DNA of 64,000 nucleotides from Nomia melanderi (taxonomy: Eukaryota > Arthropoda > Insecta > Hymenoptera > Halictidae): NCBI RefSeq assembly GCF_051020985.1, contig NW_027475173.1, positions 1 through 64,000 of the forward strand, given 5' to 3'. The position numbers and the translations under genes were made by a program. Of this stretch, positions 49,401 to 63,617 are shown one piece after another (within the stretch, counting starts at the first letter, position 1; each line of letters starts with the position of its first letter). A model generated the notes under the pieces. The model searched no databases and was not told the DNA's origin. It saw only the letters and a list, made by a program, of their open reading frames with translations.

Positions 49401-51659
49401 TCTCTAATAGCACCCGAGATATCACCAGATATATATTGGATTTTCCCCTGACCCTGAGTGTCCGGCCCCATGAGATGGTGGTTTTCTCGGCCCCTGGTGT
49501 TCCGAGGTCGTTCCCGCTGCACAGATTCATGCGCCAGGGCCTCCTACAGACAATGCACTTTGATTTATTGCGCTATCTCTAATAGCACCCGAGATATCAC
49601 CAGATATATATTGGATTTTCCCCTGACCCTGAGTGTCCGGCCCCATGAGACTGTGGTTTTCTCGGCCCCTGGTGGTCCAAGGTCGTTCCCGCTGCACAGA
49701 TTCATGCGCCAGGGCCTCCTACAGACAATGCACTTTGATTTATTGCGCTATCTGTAATAGCACCCGAGATATCACCAGATATATATTGGATTTTCCCTGA
49801 CCCTGAGTGTCCGGCCCCATGAGACTGTGGTCTTCTCGGCTCCTGGTGGTCCGACTTTGTTCCCGCTGCACAGATTCATGCGCCAGTGCCTCCTACAGAC
49901 CACGCACTTTGATTTAGTGCGCTATCTGCAATAGCACCCGAGATATCACCACATATATATATTGTATTTTCCCTGACCCTCCGTGTCCGGCACAATGAGA
50001 CTGTGGTTTTCTCGGCCCCTGGTGGTCCGAGGTCGTTCCCGCTGTACAGATTCATGCGCCGGGGCCTCCTACAGACAATGCACTTTGATTTATTGCGCTA
50101 TCTGTAATAGCACCCGAGATATCACCAGATATATATTGGATTTTACCCTGACCCTGAGTGTCCGGCCCCATGAGACGGTGGTTGTCTCGGCCCTTGGGGG
50201 TCCGAGGACGTTCCCGCTGCACAGATTCATGCGCCAGGGCCTCCTGCAGATAATTCACGTTGGTTTATTGCGCTATCTCTAATAGCACCCGAGATATCAA
50301 GAGATATATACTGGATTTTCCACTGACCCTGAGTGTCCGGCCCAGTGAGACTGTGGTTTTCTCGGCCCCTGGTGGTCCGAGGTCGTTCCCGCTGCACAGA
50401 TTCATGCGCCAGGGCCTCCTACAGACAATGCACTTTGATTTATTGCGCTATCTGTAATATCACCCGAGATATCACCAGATATATATTGGATTTTTCACTG
50501 ACCCTGAGTGTCCGGCCCCATGAGACGGTCGTTTTCTCGGCCCCTGGTGTTCCGAGGTCGTGACCGCTGCACAGATTCATGCGCCAGGGCCTCCTGCAGA
50601 TAATTCGCTTCGGTTTATTGCGCTATCTCTAATAGCACCCGAGATATCACCAGATATATATTGGATTTTCCCCTGACCCTGAGTGTCCAGCCCCATGAGA
50701 CTGTGGTTTTCTCGGCCCCTGGTGGTCCGAGGTCGTTCCCGCTGCACAGATTCATGCGCCAGGGCCTCCTACAGACATTGCACTTTGATTTATTGCGCTA
50801 TCTGTAATAGCACCCGAGATATCACCAGATATATATTGGATTTTACCCTGACCATGAGTGTCCGGCCCCATGAGACTGTGGTTGTCTCGGCCCCTGGTGG
50901 TCCGAGCACGTTCCAGCTGCACAGATTCATGCGCCAGGGCCTCCTGCAGATAATTCACTTTGGTTTATTGCGCTATCTCTAATAGCACCCGAGATATCAA
51001 GAGATATATACTGGATTTTCCACTGACCCTGAGTGTCCGGCCCAATGAGACTGTGGTTTTCTCGGCCCCTGGTCGTCCGAGGTCGTTCCCGCTGCACAGA
51101 TTCATGCGTCAGGGCCTCCTACAAACAATGCACTTTGATTTATTGCGCTATCTGTAATAGGACCCGAGATATCACCAGATATATATTGGATTTTACCCTG
51201 ATCCTGAGTGTCCGGCCCCATGAGACGGTGGTTGTCTCGGCCCCTGGAGGTCCGAGGACGTTCCCGCTGCACAGATTCATGCGCCAGGGCCTCCTGCAGA
51301 TAATTCACTTTGGTTTATTGCGCTATCTGTAATAGCACCCGAGATATCACCAGATATATATTGGATTTGCCCCTCACCCTGAGTTGCCGGCCCCATGAGA
51401 CGGTGGTTTTCTCGGCCCCTGGTGGTCCGAGGTCGTTCCCGCTGCACAGATTCATGCGACAGGGACTCCTACAGACAATGCACTTTGATTTATTGCGCTA
51501 TCTGTAATAGCACCCGAGATATCACCAGATATATATTGGATTTTTCACTGACCCTGAGTGTCCGGCCCCATGAGACTGTGGTTTTATCGGCCCCTGGTGG
51601 TCCGAGGTTGTTCCCGTTGCACAGATTCATGCGCCAGGGCCTCCTGCAGAAAATTCACT

Positions 51660-53409
51660 TTGGTTTATTACGCTATCTCTAATAGCACCCGAGATATCAC
51701 CAGATATATATTGTATTTGCCCCTCACCCTGAGTGTCCGGCCCCATGAGACGGTGGTTTTCTCGGCCCCTGGTGGTCCGAGGTCGTTCCCGCTGCACAGA
51801 TTCATGCGCCAGGGCCTCCTACAAACAATGCACTTTGATTTATTGCGCTATCTGTAATAGGACCCGAGATATCACCAGATATATATTGGATTTTACCCTG
51901 ATCCTGAGTGTCCGGCCCCATGAGACGGTGGTTGTCTCGGCCCCTGGAGGTCCGAGGACGTTCCCGCTGCACAGATTCATGCGCCAGGGCCTCCTGCAGA
52001 TAATTCACTTTGGTTTATTGCGCTATCTGTAATAGCACCCGAGATATCACCAGATATATATTGGATTTGCCCCTCACCCTGAGTGTCCGGCCCCATGAGG
52101 CGGTGGTTTTCTCGGCCCCTGGTGGTCCGAGGTCGTTCCCGCTGCACAGATTCATGCGACAGGGACTCCTACAGACAATGCACTTTGATTTATTGCGCTA
52201 TCTGTAATAGCACCCGAGATATCACCAGATATATATTGGATTTTTCACTGACCCTGAGTGTCCGGCCCCATGAGACTGTGGTTTTATCGGCCCCTGGTGG
52301 TCCGAGGTTGTTCCCGTTGCACAGATTCATGCGCCAGGGCCTCCTGCAGATAATTCACTTTGGTTTATTACGCTATCTCTAATAGCACCCGAGATATCAC
52401 CAGATATATATTGGATTTGCCCCTCACCCTGAGTGTCCGGCCCCATGAGACGGTGGTTTTCTCGGCCCCTGGTGGTCCGAGGTCGTTCCCGCTGCACAGA
52501 TTCATGCGCCAGGGCCTCCTGCAGAAAATTCACTTTGGTTTATTACGCTATCTCTAATAGCACCCGAGATATCACCAGATATATATTGTATTTGCCCCTC
52601 ACCCTGAGTGTCCGGCCCCATGAGACGGTGGTTTTCTCGGCCCCTGGTGGTCCGAGGTCGTTCCCGCTGCACAGATTCATGCGCCAGGGCCTCCTACAAA
52701 CAATGCACTTTGATTTATTGCGCTATCTGTAATAGGACCCGAGATATCACCAGATATATATTGGATTTTACCCTGATCCTGAGTGTCCGGCCCCATGAGA
52801 CGGTGGTTGTCTCGGCCCCTGGAGGTCCGAGGACGTTCCCGCTGCACAGATTCATGCGCCAGGGCCTCCTGCAGATAATTCACTTTGGTTTATTGCGCTA
52901 TCTGTAATAGCACCCGAGATATCACCAGATATATATTGGATTTGCCCCTCACCCTGAGTGTCCGGCCCCATGAGACGGTGGTTTTCTCGGCCCCTGGTGG
53001 TCCGAGGTCGTTCCCGCTGCACAGATTCATGCGACAGGGACTCCTACAGACAATGCACTTTGATTTATTGCGCTATCTGTAATAGCACCCGAGATATCAC
53101 CAGATATATATTGGATTTTTCACTGACCCTGAGTGTCCGGCCCCATGAGACTGTGGTTTTATCGGCCCCTGGTGGTCCGAGGTTGTTCCCGTTGCACAGA
53201 TTCATGCGCCAGGGCCTCCTGCAGATAATTCACTTTGGTTTATTACGCTATCTCTAATAGCACCCGAGATATCACCAGATATATATTGGATTTGCCCCTC
53301 ACCCTGAGTGTCCGGCCCCATGAGACGGTGGTTTTCTCGGCCCCTGGTGGTCCGAGGTCGTTCCCGCTGCACAGATTCATGCGCCAGGGCCTCCTGCAGA
53401 TAATTCACT
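51660..53409. repeat. 5-monomer higher-order repeat (875 bp), two copies
   Basis: Monomers at 51558, 51802 and 52083 recur at 52433, 52677 and 52958, each 875 bp on. Markers are ATTTGCCCCTCACCCTG, TAATAGGACCCGAG and TTTATTACGC. An earlier partial copy at 51102 is 700 bp before 51802. Confidence 0.8.
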
Positions 53410-56400
53410 TTGGTTTATTGCGCTATCTCTAATAGCACTCGAGATATCACCAGATATATATTGGATTTTCTCCTGACCCTGAGTGTCCGGCCCCATGAGA
53501 CTGTGGTTTTCTCGGCCCCTGGTTGTCCGAGGTCGTTCCCGCTGCACAGATTCATGCGCCAGGGCCTCCTACAGACAATGCACTTTGATTTATTGTGCTA
53601 TCTGTAATAGCACCCGAGATATCACCAGATCTATATTGGATTTTCCCCTGACCCTGAGTGTCCGGCCCCATGAGACTGTGGTTTTCTCGGCCCCTGGTGG
53701 TCCGAGGTCGTTCCCGCTGCACAGATTCATGCGCCAGGGCCTCCTGCAGATAATTCACTTTGATTTATTGCGCTATCTGTAATAGCACCCGAGATATCAC
53801 CAGATATATATTGGATTTTCCCCTGACCCTGAGTGTCCGGCTCCATGAGACTGTGGTTTTCTCGGCCCCTGGTGGTCCGAAGTCGTTCCCGCTGTACAGA
53901 TTGATGCGCCAGGGCCTCCTACAGACAATGCACTTTGATTTATTGGGCTATCTGTAATAGCACCCGAGATATCACCAGATATATATTGGATTTAACCCTG
54001 ACCCTGAGTGTCCGGCCCCATGAGACGGTGGTTGTCTCGGCCCCTGGTGGTCCGAGGACGTTCAAGCTGCACAGATTCATGCGCCAGGGCCTCCTGCAGA
54101 TAATTCGCTTCGGTTTATTGCGCTATCTCTAATAGCACCCGAGATATCACCAGATATATATTGGATTTTCCCCTGACCCTGAGTGTCCGGCCCCATGAGA
54201 CTGTGGTTTTCTCGGCCCCTGGTGGTCCGAGGTCGTTCCCGCTGCACAGACTCATGCGCCAGGGCCTCCTGCAGACATTGCACTTTGATTTATTGCGCTA
54301 TCTGTAATAGCACCCGAGATATCACCAGATATATATTGGATTTTACCCTGACCATGAGTGTCCGGCCCCATGAGACTGTGGTTGTCTCGGCCCCTGGTGG
54401 TCCGAGCACGTTCCCAATGCACAGATTCATGCGCCAGGGCCTCCTGCAGATAATTCACTTTGGTTTATTGCGCTATCTGTAATAGCACCCGAGATATCAC
54501 CAGATATATATTGGATTTGCCCCTCACCCTGAGTGTCCGGCCCCATGAGACGGTGGTTTTCTCGGCCCCTGGTGGTCCGAGGTCGTTCCCGCTGCACAGA
54601 TTCATGCGCCAGGGACTCCTACAGACAATGCACTTTGATTTATTGCGCTATCTGTAATAGCACCCGAGATATCACCAGATATATATTGGATTTTTCACTG
54701 ACCCTGAGTGTCCGGCCACATGAGACTGTGGTTTTCTCGGCCCCTGGTGGTCCGAGGTTGTTCCCGCTGCACAGATTCATGCGCCAGGGCCTCCTGCAGA
54801 TAATTCACTTTGGTTTATTGCGCTATCTCTAATAGCACCCGAGATATCACCAGATATATTGGATTTTCCCCTGACCCTGAGTGTCCGGCCCCATGAGACT
54901 GTGGTTTTCTCGGCCCCTGGTGGTCCGAGGTCGTTCCCGCTGCACAGATTCATGCGCCAGGGCCTCCTACAGACAATGCACTTTGATTTATTGCGCTATC
55001 TGTAATAGCACCAGAGATATCACCAGATATATATTGGATTATCCCCTGACCCTGAGTGTCCGGCCCCGTGAGACTGTGGTTTTCTCGGCACCTGGACGTC
55101 CGAGGTCGTTCCCGCTGCACTGATTCATGCGCCAGGGCCTCCTACAGACAATGCACTTTGATTTATTGCGCTATCTGTAATAGCACCCGAGATATCACCA
55201 GATATATATTGGATTTTTCACTGACCCTGAGTGTCCGGCCCCATGTGACGGTCGTTTTCTCGGCCCCTGGTGGTCCGAGGTCGTTCCCGCTGCACAGATT
55301 AATGCGCCAGGGCCTCCTGCAGATAATTCACTTTGGTTTATTGCGCTATCTCTAATAGCACCCGAGATATCACCAGATATATATTGGATTTTCTCCTGAC
55401 CCTGAGTGTCCGGCCCCATGAGACTGTGGTTTTCTCGGCCCCTGGTGATCCGAGGTCGTTCCCGCTGCACAGAGTCATGCGCCAGGGCCTCCTACAGACA
55501 CTGCACTTTAATTTATTGCGCTATCTGTAATAGCACCCGAGATATCACCAGATATATATTGGATTTTACCCTGACCCTGAGTGTCCGGCCCCATGAGAAG
55601 GTGGTTGTCTCGGCCCTGGTGGTCCGAGGTCGTTCCCGCTGGACAGATTCATGCGCCAGGGCTTCCTACAGACAATGCATTTTGATTTATTGCGCTATCT
55701 TTAATAGCAGCCGAGATATCACCAGATATATATTGGATTTTTCACTGACCCTGAGTGTCCGGCCCCATGAGACGGTCGTTTTCTCGGCCCCTGGTGGTCC
55801 GAGGTCGTTCCCGCTGCACAGATTCATGCGCCAGGGCCTCCTACAGACAATGCACTTTGATTTATTGCGCTATCTGTAATAGCACCCGAGATATCACCAG
55901 ATATATATTGGATTTTCCCTGACCCTGAGTGTCCGGCCCCATGAGACTGTGGTTTTCTCGGCTCCTGGTGGTCCGACTTTGTTCCCGCTGCACAGATTCA
56001 TGCGCCAGTGCCTCCTACAGACCACGCACTTTGATTTAGTGCGCTATCTGTAATAGCACCCGAGATATCACCAGATATATATTGGATTTTTCACTGACCC
56101 TGAGTGTGCGGCCCCATGAGACGGTGTTTTTCTCGGACCCTGGTGGTCCGAGGTCGTTCCCGCTTCACAGATTCATGCGCCAGGGCCTCCTGCAGATAAT
56201 TCACTTTGATTTATTGCGCTATCTGTAATAGCACCCGAGATATCACCAGATATATATTGGATTTTCCCCTGACCCTGACTGTCCGGCTCCATGAGACTGT
56301 GGTTTTCTCGGCCACTGGTGGTCCGAGGTCGTTCCCGCTGTACAGATTCATGCGCCAGGGCCTCCTACAGACAATGCACTTTGATTTATTGCGCTATCTG

Positions 56401-57634
56401 TAATAGCACCCGAGATATCACCAGATATATATTGGATTTTACCCTGACCCTGAGTGTCCGGCCCCATGAGACGGTGGTTGTCTCGGCCCCTGAGGGTCCG
56501 AGGACGTTCCCGCTGCACAGATTCATGCGCCAGGGCCTCCTGCAGATAATTCACTTTGGTTTATTGCGCTATCTCTAATAGCACCCGAGATATCAAGAGA
56601 TATATACTGGATTTTCCACTGACCCTGAGTGTCCGGCCCAATGAGACTGTGGTTTTCTCGGCCCCTGGTGGTCCGAGGTCGTTCCCGCTGCATAGATTCA
56701 TGCGCCAGGGCCTCCTACAGACAATGCACTTTGATTTATTGCGCTATCTGTAATAGCACCCGAGATATCACCAGATATATATTGGATTTTTCACTGACCC
56801 TGAGTGTCCGGCCCCATGAGACTGCGGTTTTCTCGGCCCCTGGTGGTCCGAGGTCGTTCCCGTTGCACAGATTCATGCGCCAGGGCCTCCTACTGACATT
56901 GCACTTTGATTTATTGCGCTATCTGTAATAGCACCCGAGATATCACCAGATATATATTGGATTTTACCCTGACCATGAGTGTCCGGCCCCATGAGACTGT
57001 GGTTGTCTCGGCCCCTGGTGGTCCGAGCACGTTCCCGCTGAACAGATTCATGCGCCAGGGCCTCCTGCAGATAATTCACTTTGGTTTATTGCGCTATCTC
57101 TAATAGCACCCGAGATATCAAGAGATATATACTGGATTTTGCACTGACCCTGAGTGTCCGGCCCAGTGAGACTGTGGTTTTCTCGGCCCCTGGTGGTCCG
57201 AGGTCATTCCCGCTGCACAGATTCATGCGTCACGGCCTCCTACAAACAATGCACTTTGATTTATTGCGCTATCTGTAATAGCACCCGAGATATCACCAGA
57301 TATATATTGGATTTTTCACTGACCCTGAGCGTCCGGCCCCATGAGACGGTCGTTTTCTCGGCCCCTGGTGGTCCGAGGTCGTTCCCGCTGCACAGATTCA
57401 TCCGGCAGGGCCTCCTACAGACAATGCACTTTGATTTATTGCGCTATCTGTAATAGCACCCGACATATCACCAGATATATATTGGATTTGCCCCTCACCC
57501 TGAGTGTCCGGCCCCATGAGACGGTGGTTTTCTCGGCCCCTGGTGGTCCGAGGTCGTTCCCGCGGGACACATTTATGCGCCAGGGCTTCCTACAGACAAT
57601 GCACTTTGATTTATTGCGCTATCTGTAATAGCAC

Positions 57635-60609
57635 CCGAGATATCACCAGATATATATTGGATTTTTCCCTGACCCTGACAGTCCGGCCCCATGTGTCGGT
57701 GGTTTTCTCGGCCCCTGGTGGTCCGAGGTCGATCCCGCTGCACAGATTCATGCGCCAGGGCCTCCTACAGACAATTCACTTTGGTTTATTGCGCTATCTG
57801 TAATAGCACCCGAGATATCACCAGATAGATGCTGTATTTTTACATGACCTTGGGTGACGGATTCCGAATATCTGTAATTTTCTCGGCCCCTGGTGGTCCG
57901 AGGTAGTTCCTGCTGCACAGATTCATGCGCCAGGGCCTCCTACAGACAATGCACTTTGATTTATTGCCCTAACTCTAATAGCACCCGAGATATCACCATA
58001 TATATATTGGATTTTTCCCTGACCCTGACAGTCCGGCCCCATGTGTCGGTGGTTTTCTCGGCCCCTGGTGGTCCTAGGTCGTTCCCGCTGCACAGATTCA
58101 TGAGCCAGGGCCCCCTTCAGACAGTTCACTTTGGTTTATTGCGCTATCTCTAACAGCACCCGAGATATCACCAGATATATATTGGATTTTTCACTTACCC
58201 TGACTGTCCGGCCCCATGAGACGGTCGTGTTCTCGGCCCCTGGTTGTCCGAGGTCGTTCCCGCTGCACAGATTGATGCGCCTGGGCCTCCTACAGACAAT
58301 GCACTTTGATTTATTGCGCTATCTGTAATAGCACCCGAGATATCACCAGAAATATATTGGATTTTCCCCTGACCCTGAGTGTCCGGCCCCATGAGACGGT
58401 CGTGTTCTCAGCCCCTGGTTGTCCGAGGTCGTTCCCGCTGCACAGATTAATGCGCCTGGGCCTCCTACAGACAATGCACTTTGATTTATTGCGCTATCTG
58501 TAATAGCAGCCGAGATATCACCAGATATATATTGGATTTTTCACTGACCCTGAGTGTCCGGTCCCACGAGACTGTGGTTTTTTCGGCCCCTGGTGTTCCG
58601 AGGTCGTTCCCGCTGCACAGACTCATGCGCCAGGGCCTCCAACAGACAATGCACTTTGATTTATTGCGCTATCTGTAATAGCACCCGAGATATCACCAGA
58701 TATATATTGGATTTTACCCTGACCCTGAGTGTCCGGCCCCATGAGACTTTGGTTTTCTCGGCCCCTGGTGGTCCGAGGTCGTTCCCGCTGCACAGATTCA
58801 TGCGCCAGGGCCTCCTACAGACAATGCACTTTGATTTATTGCGCTATCTGTAATAGCACCCGAGATATCACCAGATATATATTGGATTTTTCACTTACCC
58901 TGACTGTCCGGCCCCATGAGACGGTCGTTTTCTCGGCCCCTGGTGGTCCGAGGTCGTTCCCGCTGCACAGATTCATGCGCCAGGGCCTCCTGCAGATAAT
59001 TCACTTTGGTTTATTGCGCTATCTCTAATAGCACCCGAGATATCACCAGAAATATATTGGATTTTCCCCTGACCCTGAGTGTCCGGCCCCATGAGACGGT
59101 CGTGTTCTCGGCCCCTGGTGATCCGAGGTCGTTCCCGCTGCACAGATTCATGGGCCAGGGCCTCCTACAGACAATGCACTTTGATTTATTGCGCTATCTG
59201 TAATAGCACCCGAGATATCACCGGATATATATTGGATTTTTCCCAGACCCTGAGTGTCCGGCCCCATGAGACTGTGGTTTTCTCGGCCCCTGGTGGTCCG
59301 AGGTCGTTCCCGCTGCACAGATTCATGCGCCAGGGCCTCCTACAGACAATGCAATTTGATTTATTGTGCTATCTGTAATAGCACCCGAGATATCACCAGA
59401 TATATATTGGATTTTTCACTGACCCTGAGCGTCCGGCCCCATGAGACGGTCGTTTTCTCGGCCCCTGGTGGTCCGAGGTCGTTCCCGCTGCACAGATTCA
59501 TCCGGCAGGGCCTCCTACAGACAATGCACTTTGATTTATTGCGCTGTCTGTAATAGCACCCGACATATCACCAGATATATATTGGATTTGCCCCTCACCC
59601 TGAGTGTCCGGCCCCATGAGACGGTGGTTTTCTCGGCCCCTGGTGGTCCGAGGTCGTTCCCGCGGGACACGTTTATGCGCCAGGGCTTCCTACAGACAAT
59701 GCACTTTGATTTATTGCGCTATCTGTAATAGCACCCGAGATATCACCAGATATATATTGGATTTTTCCCTGACCCTGACAGTCCGGCCCCATGTGTCGGT
59801 GGTTTTCTCGGCCCCTGGTGGTCCGAGGTCGATCCCGCTGCACAGATTCATGCGCCAGGGCCTCCTACAGACAATTCACTTTGGTTTAGTGCGCTATCTG
59901 TAATAGCACCCGAGATATCACCAGATATATATTGGATTTTTCACTGACCCTGAGTGTCCGGCCCCATGAGACGGTCGTGTTCTCGGCCCCTGGTTGTCCG
60001 AGGTCGTTCCCGCTGCACAGATTGATGCGCCTGGGCCTCCTACAGACAATGCACTTTGATTTATTGCGCTATCTGTAATAGCAGCCGAGATATCACCAGA
60101 TATATATTGGATTTTTCACTGACCCTGAGTGTCCGGCCCCATGAGACGGTCGTTTTCTCGACCCCTGGTGGTCCGAGGTCGTTCCCGCGGGACACGTTTA
60201 TGCGCCAGGGCTTCCTACAGACAATGCACTTTGATTTATTGCGCTATCTGTAATAGCACCCGAGATATCACCAGATATATATTGGATTTTTCCCTGACCC
60301 TGACAGTCCGGCCCCATGTGTCGGTGGTTTTCTCGGCCCCTGGTGGTCCGAGGTCGATCCCGCTGCACAGATTCATGCGCCAGGGCCTCCTACAGACAAT
60401 TCACTTTGGTTTAGTGCGCTATCTGTAATAGCACCCGAGATATCACCAGATATATATTGGATTTTTCACTGACCCTGAGTGTCCGGCCCCATGAGACGGT
60501 CGTGTTCTCGGCCCCTGGTTGTCCGAGGTCGTTCCCGCTGCACAGATTGATGCGCCTGGGCCTCCTACAGACAATGCACTTTGATTTATTGCGCTATCTG
60601 TAATAGCAG
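57635..60609. repeat. 17-monomer higher-order repeat, copy 1 (2,975 bp)
   Basis: Matches 60610-63617 at an offset of exactly 17 x 175 bp. The identical run is 57635-60642 against 60610-63617, about 3,008 bp, bounded by C/G at 57634/60609 and C/A at 60643/63618. No difference was found wherever compared. It contains degenerate segment D and an internal trimer shift of 525 bp. Confidence 0.88.
57810..57884. repeat. Degenerate monomer segment, variant D (right, copy 1)
   Basis: After a normal GATATCACC the sequence reads AGATAGATGCTGTATTTTTA, then CATGACCTTGGGTGACGG and CGAATATCTGTAATTTTC. It corresponds to 13238-13310 with several differences, so it is an older variant class rather than a recent copy. 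Confidence 0.8.
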
Positions 60610-63600
60610 CCGAGATATCACCAGATATATATTGGATTTTTCCCTGACCCTGACAGTCCGGCCCCATGTGTCGGTGGTTTTCTCGGCCCCTGGTGGTCCG
60701 AGGTCGATCCCGCTGCACAGATTCATGCGCCAGGGCCTCCTACAGACAATTCACTTTGGTTTATTGCGCTATCTGTAATAGCACCCGAGATATCACCAGA
60801 TAGATGCTGTATTTTTACATGACCTTGGGTGACGGATTCCGAATATCTGTAATTTTCTCGGCCCCTGGTGGTCCGAGGTAGTTCCTGCTGCACAGATTCA
60901 TGCGCCAGGGCCTCCTACAGACAATGCACTTTGATTTATTGCCCTAACTCTAATAGCACCCGAGATATCACCATATATATATTGGATTTTTCCCTGACCC
61001 TGACAGTCCGGCCCCATGTGTCGGTGGTTTTCTCGGCCCCTGGTGGTCCTAGGTCGTTCCCGCTGCACAGATTCATGAGCCAGGGCCCCCTTCAGACAGT
61101 TCACTTTGGTTTATTGCGCTATCTCTAACAGCACCCGAGATATCACCAGATATATATTGGATTTTTCACTTACCCTGACTGTCCGGCCCCATGAGACGGT
61201 CGTGTTCTCGGCCCCTGGTTGTCCGAGGTCGTTCCCGCTGCACAGATTGATGCGCCTGGGCCTCCTACAGACAATGCACTTTGATTTATTGCGCTATCTG
61301 TAATAGCACCCGAGATATCACCAGAAATATATTGGATTTTCCCCTGACCCTGAGTGTCCGGCCCCATGAGACGGTCGTGTTCTCAGCCCCTGGTTGTCCG
61401 AGGTCGTTCCCGCTGCACAGATTAATGCGCCTGGGCCTCCTACAGACAATGCACTTTGATTTATTGCGCTATCTGTAATAGCAGCCGAGATATCACCAGA
61501 TATATATTGGATTTTTCACTGACCCTGAGTGTCCGGTCCCACGAGACTGTGGTTTTTTCGGCCCCTGGTGTTCCGAGGTCGTTCCCGCTGCACAGACTCA
61601 TGCGCCAGGGCCTCCAACAGACAATGCACTTTGATTTATTGCGCTATCTGTAATAGCACCCGAGATATCACCAGATATATATTGGATTTTACCCTGACCC
61701 TGAGTGTCCGGCCCCATGAGACTTTGGTTTTCTCGGCCCCTGGTGGTCCGAGGTCGTTCCCGCTGCACAGATTCATGCGCCAGGGCCTCCTACAGACAAT
61801 GCACTTTGATTTATTGCGCTATCTGTAATAGCACCCGAGATATCACCAGATATATATTGGATTTTTCACTTACCCTGACTGTCCGGCCCCATGAGACGGT
61901 CGTTTTCTCGGCCCCTGGTGGTCCGAGGTCGTTCCCGCTGCACAGATTCATGCGCCAGGGCCTCCTGCAGATAATTCACTTTGGTTTATTGCGCTATCTC
62001 TAATAGCACCCGAGATATCACCAGAAATATATTGGATTTTCCCCTGACCCTGAGTGTCCGGCCCCATGAGACGGTCGTGTTCTCGGCCCCTGGTGATCCG
62101 AGGTCGTTCCCGCTGCACAGATTCATGGGCCAGGGCCTCCTACAGACAATGCACTTTGATTTATTGCGCTATCTGTAATAGCACCCGAGATATCACCGGA
62201 TATATATTGGATTTTTCCCAGACCCTGAGTGTCCGGCCCCATGAGACTGTGGTTTTCTCGGCCCCTGGTGGTCCGAGGTCGTTCCCGCTGCACAGATTCA
62301 TGCGCCAGGGCCTCCTACAGACAATGCAATTTGATTTATTGTGCTATCTGTAATAGCACCCGAGATATCACCAGATATATATTGGATTTTTCACTGACCC
62401 TGAGCGTCCGGCCCCATGAGACGGTCGTTTTCTCGGCCCCTGGTGGTCCGAGGTCGTTCCCGCTGCACAGATTCATCCGGCAGGGCCTCCTACAGACAAT
62501 GCACTTTGATTTATTGCGCTGTCTGTAATAGCACCCGACATATCACCAGATATATATTGGATTTGCCCCTCACCCTGAGTGTCCGGCCCCATGAGACGGT
62601 GGTTTTCTCGGCCCCTGGTGGTCCGAGGTCGTTCCCGCGGGACACGTTTATGCGCCAGGGCTTCCTACAGACAATGCACTTTGATTTATTGCGCTATCTG
62701 TAATAGCACCCGAGATATCACCAGATATATATTGGATTTTTCCCTGACCCTGACAGTCCGGCCCCATGTGTCGGTGGTTTTCTCGGCCCCTGGTGGTCCG
62801 AGGTCGATCCCGCTGCACAGATTCATGCGCCAGGGCCTCCTACAGACAATTCACTTTGGTTTAGTGCGCTATCTGTAATAGCACCCGAGATATCACCAGA
62901 TATATATTGGATTTTTCACTGACCCTGAGTGTCCGGCCCCATGAGACGGTCGTGTTCTCGGCCCCTGGTTGTCCGAGGTCGTTCCCGCTGCACAGATTGA
63001 TGCGCCTGGGCCTCCTACAGACAATGCACTTTGATTTATTGCGCTATCTGTAATAGCAGCCGAGATATCACCAGATATATATTGGATTTTTCACTGACCC
63101 TGAGTGTCCGGCCCCATGAGACGGTCGTTTTCTCGACCCCTGGTGGTCCGAGGTCGTTCCCGCGGGACACGTTTATGCGCCAGGGCTTCCTACAGACAAT
63201 GCACTTTGATTTATTGCGCTATCTGTAATAGCACCCGAGATATCACCAGATATATATTGGATTTTTCCCTGACCCTGACAGTCCGGCCCCATGTGTCGGT
63301 GGTTTTCTCGGCCCCTGGTGGTCCGAGGTCGATCCCGCTGCACAGATTCATGCGCCAGGGCCTCCTACAGACAATTCACTTTGGTTTAGTGCGCTATCTG
63401 TAATAGCACCCGAGATATCACCAGATATATATTGGATTTTTCACTGACCCTGAGTGTCCGGCCCCATGAGACGGTCGTGTTCTCGGCCCCTGGTTGTCCG
63501 AGGTCGTTCCCGCTGCACAGATTGATGCGCCTGGGCCTCCTACAGACAATGCACTTTGATTTATTGCGCTATCTGTAATAGCAGCCGAGATATCACCAGA

Positions 63601-63617
63601 TATATATTGGATTTTTC
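60610..63617. repeat. 17-monomer higher-order repeat, copy 2
   Basis: Tandem second copy of 57635-60609, including its own degenerate segment at 60785-60859. Confidence 0.88.
60785..60859. repeat. Degenerate monomer segment, variant D (right, copy 2)
   Basis: Identical to 57810-57884 by eye; carried along by the 17-monomer duplication. Confidence 0.8.
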
